Under the pieces are notes generated by a model, which saw only the letters and a program-made list of their open reading frames with translations, ran no database searches and was not told the DNA's origin. From Phycisphaerae bacterium (GTDB lineage: Bacteria; Planctomycetota; Phycisphaerae; UBA1845; Fen-1342), in contig JAJVHV010000003.1 in the NCBI GenBank assembly GCA_022072445.1, positions 135,204 through 199,203 of the forward strand: DNA of 64,000 bases, written 5' to 3'. Shown piece after piece: positions 16,685 to 24,549 of this stretch. The position numbers and the translations under genes are program-made. Each line of letters starts with the position of its first letter. The stretch's first letter is position 1.

Positions 16685-17481
16685 ACGGACAGACGCTGCT
16701 CGATCTGCGCGGCCGCAGGGCGCTGGTGGGCGGAAGCACGCGCGGCATCGGTCGCGCGTCGGCCGAGGCCCTGGCGGGCTGCGGGGCGAGCGTGACGCTG
16801 CTGGCGCGCGACGCGGCCCTGCTTGAGTCGGCGCGCGCGGCGCTCGCGGCGCCCGCCGGACAGAAACACCACGCGCTGGTCGCGGATTTTGAGCGCCCCG
16901 GCGCCGTCGCCGCCGCTGTCGCCGCCCACGTCGCCGACGCGGGGCCGATCGAAATCCTGGTGAATAACACCGGCGGCCCGGCGGGTGGGCCGATCGTCGA
17001 CGCCGGGGCGGGCGAATTCGAGCGCGCGTTTGCCATGCACGTCGTCTGCAACCAGTTGCTCGTGCAGGCATTGCTGCCCGGGATGATTCAACGCGGGTAC
17101 GGTCGCATCATCAACGTCATTTCAACATCCGTGAAGCAGCCGATCCCGGGCCTGGGCGTGTCGAACACGATCCGCGCAGCCGTCGCGAACTGGGCCAAGA
17201 CGCTGGCGGGCGAGGTGGCTGCAAGCGGCGTGACCGTCAACAACGTGCTGCCGGGTTACACCGACACGGAGCGGCTTGGGCAGTTGATCGACGCGACCGC
17301 ACGCCGCACCGGCCGACCGGCCGACGAAGTCAAGCGTGGCATGATCGCGAGCATTCCACTCGGGCGTTTCGCGCGCCCCGACGAAATCGCAGCGGCGGTC
17401 GCATTCCTCGCGTCACCGGCCGCCTCGTACGTCACCGGCATCAACCTCCCCGTCGACGGCGGGCGGCTGTCGACGCTCTGA
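16681..17481 (+). CDS. SDR-family protein lacking the Tyr/Lys catalytic pair
   Basis: This 266-residue protein is a short-chain dehydrogenase/reductase by fold: GGSTRGIGRA cofactor loop (slightly atypical), LVNNTGG, GRIINVIS and a C-terminal YVTGINLPVDGG. The catalytic Y-x-x-x-K is replaced: the aligned place reads S161-N-T-I-R165. This SNxxR variant is known in a subgroup of 3-oxoacyl-ACP-reductase-like SDRs with an imperfect tetrad. It begins inside the last codons of the DAO gene and may act on the 2-oxo acid produced, although that is a guess. Cofactor preference cannot be stated firmly. Confidence 0.85.
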   Translation: MNGQTLLDLRGRRALVGGSTRGIGRASAEALAGCGASVTLLARDAALLESARAALAAPAGQKHHALVADFERPGAVAAAVAAHVADAGPIEILVNNTGGPAGGPIVDAGAGEFERAFAMHVVCNQLLVQALLPGMIQRGYGRIINVISTSVKQPIPGLGVSNTIRAAVANWAKTLAGEVAASGVTVNNVLPGYTDTERLGQLIDATARRTGRPADEVKRGMIASIPLGRFARPDEIAAAVAFLASPAASYVTGINLPVDGGRLSTL

Positions 17482-17669
17482 GCGGCGTACTGTCGCAACT
17501 GGCCGGTCGACGCCGCGACGGGTGAAATCGGGCGGAATTCTCGACGGAGCGCGCCCGCGCGACCGTCTGCCTGTGCAGCCGTGATTGAAGCTGGACCATA
17601 CGCCTGCCGCATGTTGGTCCGACCGCCCGCCGTCCCACTCAGTTTCAGATTGTCGTCCGGAGACTCGTC

Positions 17670-19037
17670 ATGTCGATCGTTCGCTTTTGCCTGTGCAGTC
17701 TGATGCTCGCCGGATTGTCTTTCAACGAGGTTGCGGCGCAACAGCCGCGCGACCTCGCCCCGCTGCTGTCTGAGGTCCGCGAAAAAACGCGCGCACCCGG
17801 GCTGGCCGCGGCCGTCATGCGCGATGGAAAACTCGCCGGTGCGGGCGTCACCGGCGTCCGCCAGCTCAACGACCCGGCGGCGGTCGAGCGTGGCGACCTG
17901 CTCATGATCGGATCCTGCGGCAAGTCGCTCACCCGGCTGCTGATCGGGCGGCTCGTGGACCGCAGGCTGCTCTCGTTCGAGTCCACCCTGAAGGAACTTC
18001 TGCCCGACGTGCCGATGCGCGACGAGTACGCCCGGGTCAGCATCGCCGACCTGCTCGCACATCGCGGCGGGATACAGCCCTACACCGAGATCGGCCCGCG
18101 CCGCACGCCCAAACTCTTCGAGCTAACCGGCACGCCGCGCGAGCAACGCGCCGCGTTCGTGGCGCACGTCCTGAACGAGCCGCCCGCGGCGACGCCCGGC
18201 GCGCGCATGGTGTATTCCAACGCCGGCTACGGCCTGCTCGGCCACGTCGCCGAACGCCTCTTGAAGCAATCGTTCGAGGAAGCTCTGCGCGCCGAGGTGT
18301 TCGAGCCGCTGGCGATGAAGTCGGCGATCGTCGGGTTGCCAAACAGCGGACCGGGCCGGACCGGTCTGTTCGGCCACCGCCGCGACGGGCAGACGTTTCG
18401 GCCGGTCGCGGAGGCGCACGAGCCGCTGGCCGCCATCGCACCCGCTGGCATGATGAGCTGCTCCATTGACGATTTTGCGCGTTTCGCGGCGCAACTCGCC
18501 GCCAACGAGGCCGGCAAGCCCGGCAAGTTCCTCACCGACGCCACCGCCCGGAAGCTGCGCGAGGCACGCCCGGGCGATCCCGACGGCGAGGGTGAAATCT
18601 TTTTCGGCGGCGAAGGGACGTACACCGCAGCGTTTGCGCTCTGGCCGAGCCGCGGCGTGGCGATCGTGGTGGGGACGAACGCGGGCGACAGCGACGACGT
18701 GTGCGAAGCGGCGATCGACGCGCTTCGCGCGGCCTGCGCGCCCGACATTCCGGCGCGCCGCGCGGCGCGCGACGACGCCGCCGCAAGCGGTCCGCGGTAC
18801 GGCTTTATGATCCGCGCTGACGATTCCGGGCGTTGGACCGTCGATCGCGTGGAGGCGGGCTCGGCCGCGGAGCGCGGCGGCGTGAAAGCCGGCGACGTGA
18901 TCGTCGCCATCGACGGCGAGTCGCTGGACAACATCCCGGAGGAGCGGCGCGGCGATCGTCTTCGCAAGAGTCCGCTGAAGATCAGCGTCGAGCGCGACGG
19001 CCGATCCGTCGAGCTGCTGCTCAAGCACGGCGGTTGA
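17670..19037 (+). CDS. Secreted serine hydrolase (beta-lactamase family) with C-terminal PDZ domain
   Basis: This 455-residue protein has an N-terminal signal peptide. The class C beta-lactamase/DD-peptidase fold is marked by S82-C-G-K85 (SxxK) and Y182-S-N184 (YxN), followed by GYGLLGHVAERLL. The usual third motif (HxG/KTG) is not seen; the equivalent region reads FFGGEGTYTAAF. Residues about 370-455 form a PDZ domain (VDRVEAGSAAERGGVKAGD, VIVAIDGESLDN). The combination suggests an envelope esterase or peptidase that recognises peptide ends or oligomerises through PDZ. It stands alone. True beta-lactamase activity is unlikely. Confidence 0.85.
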   Translation: MSIVRFCLCSLMLAGLSFNEVAAQQPRDLAPLLSEVREKTRAPGLAAAVMRDGKLAGAGVTGVRQLNDPAAVERGDLLMIGSCGKSLTRLLIGRLVDRRLLSFESTLKELLPDVPMRDEYARVSIADLLAHRGGIQPYTEIGPRRTPKLFELTGTPREQRAAFVAHVLNEPPAATPGARMVYSNAGYGLLGHVAERLLKQSFEEALRAEVFEPLAMKSAIVGLPNSGPGRTGLFGHRRDGQTFRPVAEAHEPLAAIAPAGMMSCSIDDFARFAAQLAANEAGKPGKFLTDATARKLREARPGDPDGEGEIFFGGEGTYTAAFALWPSRGVAIVVGTNAGDSDDVCEAAIDALRAACAPDIPARRAARDDAAASGPRYGFMIRADDSGRWTVDRVEAGSAAERGGVKAGDVIVAIDGESLDNIPEERRGDRLRKSPLKISVERDGRSVELLLKHGG

Positions 19038-19099
19038 GCAGCGCGGCATCGGGCGCGCTCACCTCGGCACCTGCCGGGCACGCCGGCGCGATCGGGCGC

Positions 19100-19723
19100 C
19101 TATCGCGCCGCGCGGGCCGTCAGCAACGCCGACGCCGCGGCCCATTCGTCCGGCGTGTTGACGTTGGTCCAGCACGCGGCGAATTCGGCGGGTGGCACGG
19201 GTGTTGCGATGCCGCTCGCGCCGCGCAGTTCGTGCAGCGCGAATTCGCCGCGCGCGGCCCGCGCTTCGAGCCGCGGCAGCGCCGTCGGCTCGTAGATCGC
19301 AAACAGCGGCTCGGCGCGTCTCCCGTCGATGGAAGGCAGGATCGCGACGGATCGCTCGCCACGCTGCGCGACGAGCCACTCGATCGCGCGTCGTTCGATC
19401 AGCGGCAGATCGCACGCGACAACCAGCCACGCGGCGCCGGGATGGCGTCGCAACGCGGCCAGGATGCCCGCCAGCGGGCCGGCGGCGTCGGATGCGTCGG
19501 CGATGCGCTCCAGCCCGGCGAGTGCCGGCGGAATTTCGCCGCCGCCCAACAGATGCCGCGGCAGGTCGAGCCCGTCGAACTGCGCGAGAATTTGCTCGAT
19601 CAGCGTTCGGCTGCCGACCGGCAGCAGCGCCTTCGGCCGGCCCATGCGCGAACTCGCGCCGCCCACCAGCACGCCGGCCCGCAGCGTCGTCGCCATCCCG
19701 GGTTTCGCCGAAGCCATTGCCAT
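19100..19723 (-). CDS. mobA: Molybdenum cofactor guanylyltransferase (MobA-like)
   Basis: This roughly 207-residue nucleotidyltransferase has the GTP-binding opening GVLVGGASSRMGRPKALLP, then AGPLAGILAAL, VVACDLPLIERRAIEWL and near the end WTNVNTPDEW, all standard for MobA. It would attach GMP to molybdopterin in the cytoplasm. The open frame runs upstream to 19786, but that extension translates the dispersed palindromic repeat (MGGAGILPAR), so a start at 19723 (or 19696) is more likely; no strong ribosome site decides it. No other molybdenum cofactor gene is adjacent. A paralogous MobA-like transferase for another cofactor cannot be excluded. Confidence 0.8.
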   Translation of the reverse strand: MAMASAKPGMATTLRAGVLVGGASSRMGRPKALLPVGSRTLIEQILAQFDGLDLPRHLLGGGEIPPALAGLERIADASDAAGPLAGILAALRRHPGAAWLVVACDLPLIERRAIEWLVAQRGERSVAILPSIDGRRAEPLFAIYEPTALPRLEARAARGEFALHELRGASGIATPVPPAEFAACWTNVNTPDEWAAASALLTARAAR

Positions 19724-19758
19724 GGACTTTCGCCCGGTGGCTGCCCGTTCCGAGCATC

Positions 19759-19779
19759 GGGCGGGCAGGATGCCCGCCC
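19759..19779. repeat. REP-like palindrome
   Basis: GGGCGGGCA and TGCCCGCCC form a perfect 9-bp stem with a 3-base loop, just upstream of MobA. A related but less perfect copy (GCGGGCCGGATGCCCGCACC) lies at about 43422-43445, inside the end of the receptor-tip gene. Confidence 0.7.
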
Positions 19780-19810
19780 CACCCATGATGCACGATCCTG
19801 CTGGACTACA

Positions 19811-21301
19811 CTAGAACCGCAGGGTGTATTGGAAGTAGAGCAGGCTGACGTTTTCGCTCGCCCCGGTCGCCTGAATCACATCCGAGTCCCAATAGTGCGA
19901 ATAACCGAACAGGAACGTCGAGTGCGCGTCGACCGTCCATTCGAGCGCCAGGTCCAGCTCGCTGCCGACTTCGCGCCCCGCCCCACCGGTCGGATCGCGC
20001 CGCAGCACGCTGCGCGGACTCGTGTAGAGCGCGTCCTGCACCTGCGTCAGCCAGAACATGTGATACGCCGCGCGGGCCGTCAGCGCGTCGTGCGGCTTGA
20101 TCGACACGTTGACGTTCGGGCTGATGATGTTCGGACGCGTCCCTACCTTGACGTAGTTATCCAGCGGCGTCAGACCGGTGGCGAAGAGCGGGTCATACGT
20201 CTGCACCATTCCGTCCGTGGCGTTGCGGTCGCCCGTGGTGATGATGAAGCCGGCCCCGGCCCGCGGCTTGGCGGGCAGGTCAAACGTCCAGCCGGTGTCG
20301 GCGGTGCTGTGCCAGGCCTGCACGGTGTCGCCCGCAAACTTGCCCCACTGTCCCGACACTTCCGTCTCGTAGTCCCACGGCCCGGTCTTGCCCCAGAAGC
20401 GCGAGCCGACCGTGTAGAGCGACAGGTCGCCGACGTGGCCGTTGGGGTTCGTCAGGTCGCCCGTGTGCCGGTGCGCGAACACGTAGGCGTCGACACCGTG
20501 ATCCTTGTTGAGTTTCCACGACCAGTGCGAGCCGTAGAAGTGGCTCTGCTCGTCATAGTCGTCCAGCGTGTGCGTCCCGCCGGTGTCCGCGTCGACCGGC
20601 ACGGGCCGCACGTAAAACACGTCAGCCTTCAGCTTGCCGTCATCCCACAGAATCTTGGCGCCCTCGAAGCGGCGGCGCGTGTTGCTGGTGTCGGAGATGC
20701 CGACCAGGCGCTCCTTGCCGTAGAGCATTTCCTGCCGGCCGACGCGCAAGGTGAGCGGCACATCTTCGCCCAGAAAACGCAGGTCCGCGAAGAACTGGTG
20801 AAAGTCCCAGCGGTTCTCCTGAAACGTCTGCTTCGCGATATTGACCGTTTCGGCGCGGCTGTCGATGCCTTCGAAGTAGATGCGGATCAGCTTGCGGTAG
20901 CGGGCGCTGACGTGCACCAGCCCGCGCCGCAGCACGATCGTGTCCTGCGACGGATCCTGATCGCCGAAACGCCGGTTCATCACGCCCTGAAGCATGACGC
21001 GGTACTCGCCGCCGAACTCCATCCGCCAGTCTTCGCCGATGCGGATGTTCTTGATTGGATCGAAAATGTCAGGCGTGTAGGACTCGGGCGGGCCGTCGAG
21101 ATAGGTGAAATCGTCGTCGTAGCGCAGCTTCTCGTACTTCGGACCACGCTTCGCCGCCGCCGGTTTGCTGGCGGCGCTGGCCGGCTGCGAGGCGGGCGGA
21201 CCGCTCTGCGGCGTCGGGGCGGGCGATTGAGCGCGCAGCTCCAGTGCTGTTACGGCTGCCAGAACCAGGCCCAAGGCAACGTCTGCGTTTCGTCGATACA
21301 T
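19811..21301 (-). CDS. Alginate-export-type outer membrane porin
   Basis: This 496-residue protein has a signal peptide, then a Pro/Ala-rich linker (PTPQSGPPASQPASAASKP), then an outer-membrane beta-barrel of the AlgE/alginate-export domain family: FGGEYRVMLQGVMNR, LRVGRQEMLYGKERLVG and FEGAKILWDDGKLKADVFYV. It ends YFQYTLRF; a terminal Phe is typical of proteins handled by the BAM machine. It probably lets an acidic polysaccharide or oligosaccharide cross the outer membrane, but the true cargo is unknown and no alginate genes lie nearby. The start at 21301 has GGAGAG upstream; the longer frame overlaps the next gene. Confidence 0.8.
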   Translation of the reverse strand: MYRRNADVALGLVLAAVTALELRAQSPAPTPQSGPPASQPASAASKPAAAKRGPKYEKLRYDDDFTYLDGPPESYTPDIFDPIKNIRIGEDWRMEFGGEYRVMLQGVMNRRFGDQDPSQDTIVLRRGLVHVSARYRKLIRIYFEGIDSRAETVNIAKQTFQENRWDFHQFFADLRFLGEDVPLTLRVGRQEMLYGKERLVGISDTSNTRRRFEGAKILWDDGKLKADVFYVRPVPVDADTGGTHTLDDYDEQSHFYGSHWSWKLNKDHGVDAYVFAHRHTGDLTNPNGHVGDLSLYTVGSRFWGKTGPWDYETEVSGQWGKFAGDTVQAWHSTADTGWTFDLPAKPRAGAGFIITTGDRNATDGMVQTYDPLFATGLTPLDNYVKVGTRPNIISPNVNVSIKPHDALTARAAYHMFWLTQVQDALYTSPRSVLRRDPTGGAGREVGSELDLALEWTVDAHSTFLFGYSHYWDSDVIQATGASENVSLLYFQYTLRF

Positions 21302-21389
21302 GTTCTCTCCACGTGCTGACCGCGACGCGCGTGGAGCAGTGAAGATAGCGGATGAATCGCCGTGCCGGTAGAGGACGTTGGCTCGTCCG

Positions 21390-22469
21390 TCAGGCCACTG
21401 CGGCGGGTCGCTCGGCACCCAGAAACTCCAGCGCCGTGCCGCTCAGAATTGACGCTCGCTGCTGCTCGCTCAGCCCCGCGAGCGACTCCACGCACGCTCC
21501 GGGAATCGCTTCCCCCAGCGGGAACGGATAATCCGAACCCAGCGCTACGCGCCGCGCGCTGAACAGCTCCACCAGCCGAGCCAGCGCCGCCGCGTCGTGC
21601 GTCAGCGAATCCACGTAGAACCGCGCCGGCCGAATCTCGGGCGTTCCATCCGAGTTCGTGGCGCCCGTCGGCCCGGCCAGATACGCCTCGGGCGGCACGG
21701 CACAATCGACCGCACACAGGTCCGGTCGGGCGGCAAACCCGTGGCCAATCCTCCCAATCGTGCCGGCGAAGCTCCCGCCCCCATGCGCGAAGCACACCCG
21801 CAAGCGCGGCAACCGCTCGAGCACACCGCCGAAGATCATGGAGCAGATCGCCAGGCACGTTTCGGCCGGCATGCCCACCAGCCAGGGCAGCCAGTACTTC
21901 GGCATGCGCTCGCGCCCCAGCATCTCCCACGGATGCACGAATACGGCCGCGCCCAGGCTCTCGGCCGCCTCAAAGACCGGCCGGACCGCCGCGTCGTCGA
22001 GATTTGCCCCGTTGACGTTCGTCCCGATCTGCACGCCGCTCAGCCCCAGCCCGCCGCTCCGCGACGGCGTCACGCAGCGCTCCAACTCGCGGATCGCCAG
22101 GTCGGCGTCCTGCATCGGGATCGTCGCCAGGCCCAAGAAGTGCTGCGGGTCGGCCGCGATCACGGCGGCAAGGTGATCGTTCAGCCGCCGGGCCAGATCC
22201 AGCGCGTCGGCCGCCTTGGCCCAGTAGCTGAACATCACCGGCACCGTCGAGAGCACCTGCACGTCGACGCGGCTGCGGGCGCAGTCCTCCCGCCGCCGTG
22301 CCGGACTCCAGCAGTTCTCCTCGACCTCGCGGAAGACGCGCTCGCCGATGAGCAGCCGCGCGCGGCACGGCGCGTGGTGCTCGATCCGCACCCACCCGGG
22401 ATAGCCGTAGCGCTCCACCAGGTCGGGCCACGTCTCCGGCAGGATGTGCGTGTGCAGGTCGATCTTCAT
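21390..22469 (-). CDS. 2-Amino-3-carboxymuconate-6-semialdehyde decarboxylase (ACMSD)
   Basis: This 359-residue amidohydrolase-2 protein matches ACMSD along its length: MKIDLHTHILPE (zinc ligands H6, H8), RYGYPGWVRIEHH, NCWSP, VQVLSTVPVMFSYWAKA, VFVHPWEML, KYWLPWLVGMPAET, FAHGGGSFAGTIGRI and LGSDYPFPLGEA (metal Asp). It decarboxylates the ring-opened 3-hydroxyanthranilate product to aminomuconate semialdehyde in tryptophan/kynurenine or nitrobenzoate breakdown. An insert near 270-285 (TGATNSDGTPEIRP) is unusual. No other kynurenine-pathway gene lies close by. The preceding gene in the same direction is an EthD protein. Confidence 0.9.
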   Translation of the reverse strand: MKIDLHTHILPETWPDLVERYGYPGWVRIEHHAPCRARLLIGERVFREVEENCWSPARRREDCARSRVDVQVLSTVPVMFSYWAKAADALDLARRLNDHLAAVIAADPQHFLGLATIPMQDADLAIRELERCVTPSRSGGLGLSGVQIGTNVNGANLDDAAVRPVFEAAESLGAAVFVHPWEMLGRERMPKYWLPWLVGMPAETCLAICSMIFGGVLERLPRLRVCFAHGGGSFAGTIGRIGHGFAARPDLCAVDCAVPPEAYLAGPTGATNSDGTPEIRPARFYVDSLTHDAAALARLVELFSARRVALGSDYPFPLGEAIPGACVESLAGLSEQQRASILSGTALEFLGAERPAAVA

Positions 22470-22551
22470 GCCCGAATCGCCTCATGCGCGGGCCGCGGCC
22501 GCCGCGCGGGGCCGCGGCGCCGCCCAATCGCTTGCCACCGCGCCGCAACCT

Positions 22552-22857
22552 TCAAACCGGCCGCACTTCCGCGAACACGAGGTGCACCAGCTTGCCGGCG
22601 AACCCCATCAGGTCCTTGCCCGCCGCTTTGCCCTCCGGCGAGCCGAGCGCCGCGACCGCCGCCTCCTGCGAGTCGAAGTACATCTCCGCGATGAGATGGT
22701 AATCGGTAGCGCCCATCGGCGAACCGGTGACGCGCGCCACCTCGATCCGCCGCAGCCCCGGCATGCGGCCCGCCAGCGGCGCGTGAACGTCGAAATAGTG
22801 CACGTCGAACGCCTCGGCGTTCTCAGGTTTGCGGTACAGCGCAATGAGCTTGACCAC
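22552..22857 (-). CDS. EthD-domain protein (GTG start)
   Basis: This 101-residue protein begins VVKLIALYRKPENAEAFDVHYF; the GTG at 22857 was chosen because an AAGGAG ribosome site lies 8 bases before it and the fold starts there. The EthD ferredoxin-like domain is shown by HYFDVHAPLAGRMPGL, ATDYHLIAEMYFDSQEAAVAALGSPEG and a final LVHLVFAEVRPV. Members act as small dimeric alpha+beta barrel proteins, some in degradation of ethers or of polyketide intermediates. It lies 82 bases before ACMSD in the same direction, so both may belong to a small catabolic unit. Confidence 0.85.
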   Translation of the reverse strand: MVKLIALYRKPENAEAFDVHYFDVHAPLAGRMPGLRRIEVARVTGSPMGATDYHLIAEMYFDSQEAAVAALGSPEGKAAGKDLMGFAGKLVHLVFAEVRPV

Positions 22858-23145
22858 CGGTGCATCTCCTTCCGAATCGCGGCACGCCCGTTTCGTCGCG
22901 CGCCCTGCCGCCGCGGCATCATAGTGTACTGCCGAACTCGCAACCCGGACCGCTGACGCGTATCCGCCGGCGAGCCGCGAAATGCGGCACACCCGCCCCC
23001 GGCCGTGCCACGCCCCGCCAACCTTCACGCCCGCGCGGCCGCTTTGACCCGCCGCTCCAGACGCCGCATGATCAGCGCTTTCAGCGAGGGCCGGGTCGAT
23101 CACGGCTTCGCCTGAGCTCGATCCTTCGATTGACGCGGAGCCGAC

Positions 23146-24114
23146 ATGAATCGCCTGCAGAGTGCCGCCAGCTCATTTGCCCTACTTCTGCTTCCGCTCC
23201 TGGTGTCGTGTCAGGCGTCGGCGCCGCGCGCCGGGTCCGCGCCACCCGCGAACGCGACCGCCGCCAGTCACGAACCGATCCGCGTCGGCGCCTGGAACAT
23301 CGAATGGCTGGGCACCCCTGAGAGCCGCTCCGGCCCGGCCAAGGGCGTCGCGCAGACGGCCGACGATCTGGCCGAGTACATCGCCGCCGCTCGCGTCGAC
23401 ATCCTCGGCCTCGAAGAAATCGGCGCCAGCGAGCACACCGACCCACCCACCAGCGACACGCTCACCGCCGCCTTTCAGACCGTCTCGCAGCGCGGCGGCG
23501 GCGCGTGGCGGCACCGGCTCTTTCCCGCCCGCAGCGGCCGCAACCAGCTCTGCGGCGTGGCGTGGAACGAGCGTCGCGTGACGCCCGTCGGCGGGCCGCG
23601 CGTCGCGACCGAGCCCAGCGCGCAGAGTGCGCAGGGCAAGCCGCTCTGGTCGCGTCCGCCCTGGGGGCAGACGTTCTCGGCCGGCGACGGGCTGAGCGAT
23701 TTCGTCGTCGTCGTCGTTCACATGAAGAGCGACTACGGCGGAGATTTCGCCGAGCATCGCGCGGGCGAGGCGGCGACGCTGACGCGCGACCTCCGCTCCG
23801 CGTTCACCGACGGCGACCTGCTGATCATCGGCGACGCGAATTGCGACACGCATTCCGAACCCGCCGTCGCAGCGCTGGAACAGGCCGGATTCGTCGACCT
23901 GAACCGCGCTGACACCGCGACCCACCTGCGCTACGGCGCACTGGACCGGGCGTTTGTCCCCGCCGCGCAGCCCGAGTTCGCGGCGTGCAGCTTCGAGGTC
24001 CTCAGCGACGTTTTTCTTCAGCAGCGCGGGCTGACGAAAGACGATTTCAAACGCCGCTTTTCCGATCACTTCATGGTGATTACGACGGTGGCGGTGATGC
24101 CGGATGACGACTGA
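23146..24114 (+). CDS. Endonuclease/exonuclease/phosphatase-family lipoprotein
   Basis: This 322-residue protein has a lipobox signal (LLPLLVSC), so it is lipid-anchored outside the cytoplasm. The DNase I-like fold is marked by IRVGAWNIEWLG (metal Asn), DILGLEEIG (metal Glu), VVVHMKSDYGG, LLIIGDANCD and RFSDHFMVIT near the end (catalytic Asp-His). Such extracellular members degrade DNA or act as phosphodiesterases for nutrient uptake. It stands alone on the plus strand. The substrate is not decided by sequence. Confidence 0.85.
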   Translation: MNRLQSAASSFALLLLPLLVSCQASAPRAGSAPPANATAASHEPIRVGAWNIEWLGTPESRSGPAKGVAQTADDLAEYIAAARVDILGLEEIGASEHTDPPTSDTLTAAFQTVSQRGGGAWRHRLFPARSGRNQLCGVAWNERRVTPVGGPRVATEPSAQSAQGKPLWSRPPWGQTFSAGDGLSDFVVVVVHMKSDYGGDFAEHRAGEAATLTRDLRSAFTDGDLLIIGDANCDTHSEPAVAALEQAGFVDLNRADTATHLRYGALDRAFVPAAQPEFAACSFEVLSDVFLQQRGLTKDDFKRRFSDHFMVITTVAVMPDDD

Positions 24115-24169
24115 TGTGCAGCGGCACGCAAACCACGCAGGTCGCACCGCACCTACAGGCGACGTGAGC

Positions 24170-24196
24170 TTGCCACTGGGATGGGCGTGTTATCTT
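24170..24196 (+). promoter_or_regulatory. Possible promoter of the cysteine-rich peptide gene
   Basis: TTGCCA and TATCTT, separated by 15 bases, lie about 65 bases before the peptide start in a stretch slightly richer in A+T. The short spacer makes this a weak candidate. Confidence 0.3.
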
Positions 24197-24258
24197 GCAG
24201 AGAGGGTCTGCCGGGCGCCTTCGATCGGAGACGATGAAAGGAGTGTAATGATGTTGTC

Positions 24259-24513
24259 ATGCTGCTCTTGTCAAGCCTGCTGATGGTCGCCCCCCCCACC
24301 GCTCCGTTGATCGAAGGTCCCGATGATGGAATCTGCACATCCGGCAGTTGCACCCAGCCGGCAGACCGCGACGACTGCGCATACTGCTGTCCGGGAATAA
24401 TCACCTGCTGCACGTGTTGCGGAAACAACTACACTCCCGGCTCGGCGGGTTGGTACTATTGCCGTGCGTACTGTGCCGACATCCACGGGCCGAAAACCTG
24501 CCCGGGTACTTGA
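24259..24513 (+). CDS. Small secreted peptide with 12 cysteines
   Basis: This 84-residue protein begins MLLLSSLLMVAPPTAP, a plausible export signal, and the remainder carries 12 cysteines: ICTSGSC, CAYCCPG, ITCCTCCG, YYCRAYC and KTCPG. Aromatic residues and glycines lie between them, like disulfide-rich or metal-binding mini-proteins. An AAAGGAG ribosome site ends 15 bases before the chosen ATG, which is long; an ATG nearer to it opens an 11-residue out-of-frame peptide that overlaps the start, so translation coupling is possible. A secreted thioredoxin-fold protein gene follows after 36 bases. I do not recognise the family. Confidence 0.55.
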   Translation: MLLLSSLLMVAPPTAPLIEGPDDGICTSGSCTQPADRDDCAYCCPGIITCCTCCGNNYTPGSAGWYYCRAYCADIHGPKTCPGT

Positions 24514-24549
24514 TGAACGCGCCGAAAATCGCGCAAAGGCTCGGCAACC

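Noticed and set aside
18833-21319. Plus-strand open frame of 828 residues
   Set aside because: It crosses the serine hydrolase end, mobA and the porin on the opposite strand; Arg/Val-rich composition without any family motif.
24248-24283. An 11-residue Cys-rich leader peptide or selenoprotein with in-frame TGA
   Set aside because: The sequence after the TGA is Pro/Arg-rich without family likeness; the alternative frame gives a better signal peptide. Kept only as a comment on start choice.
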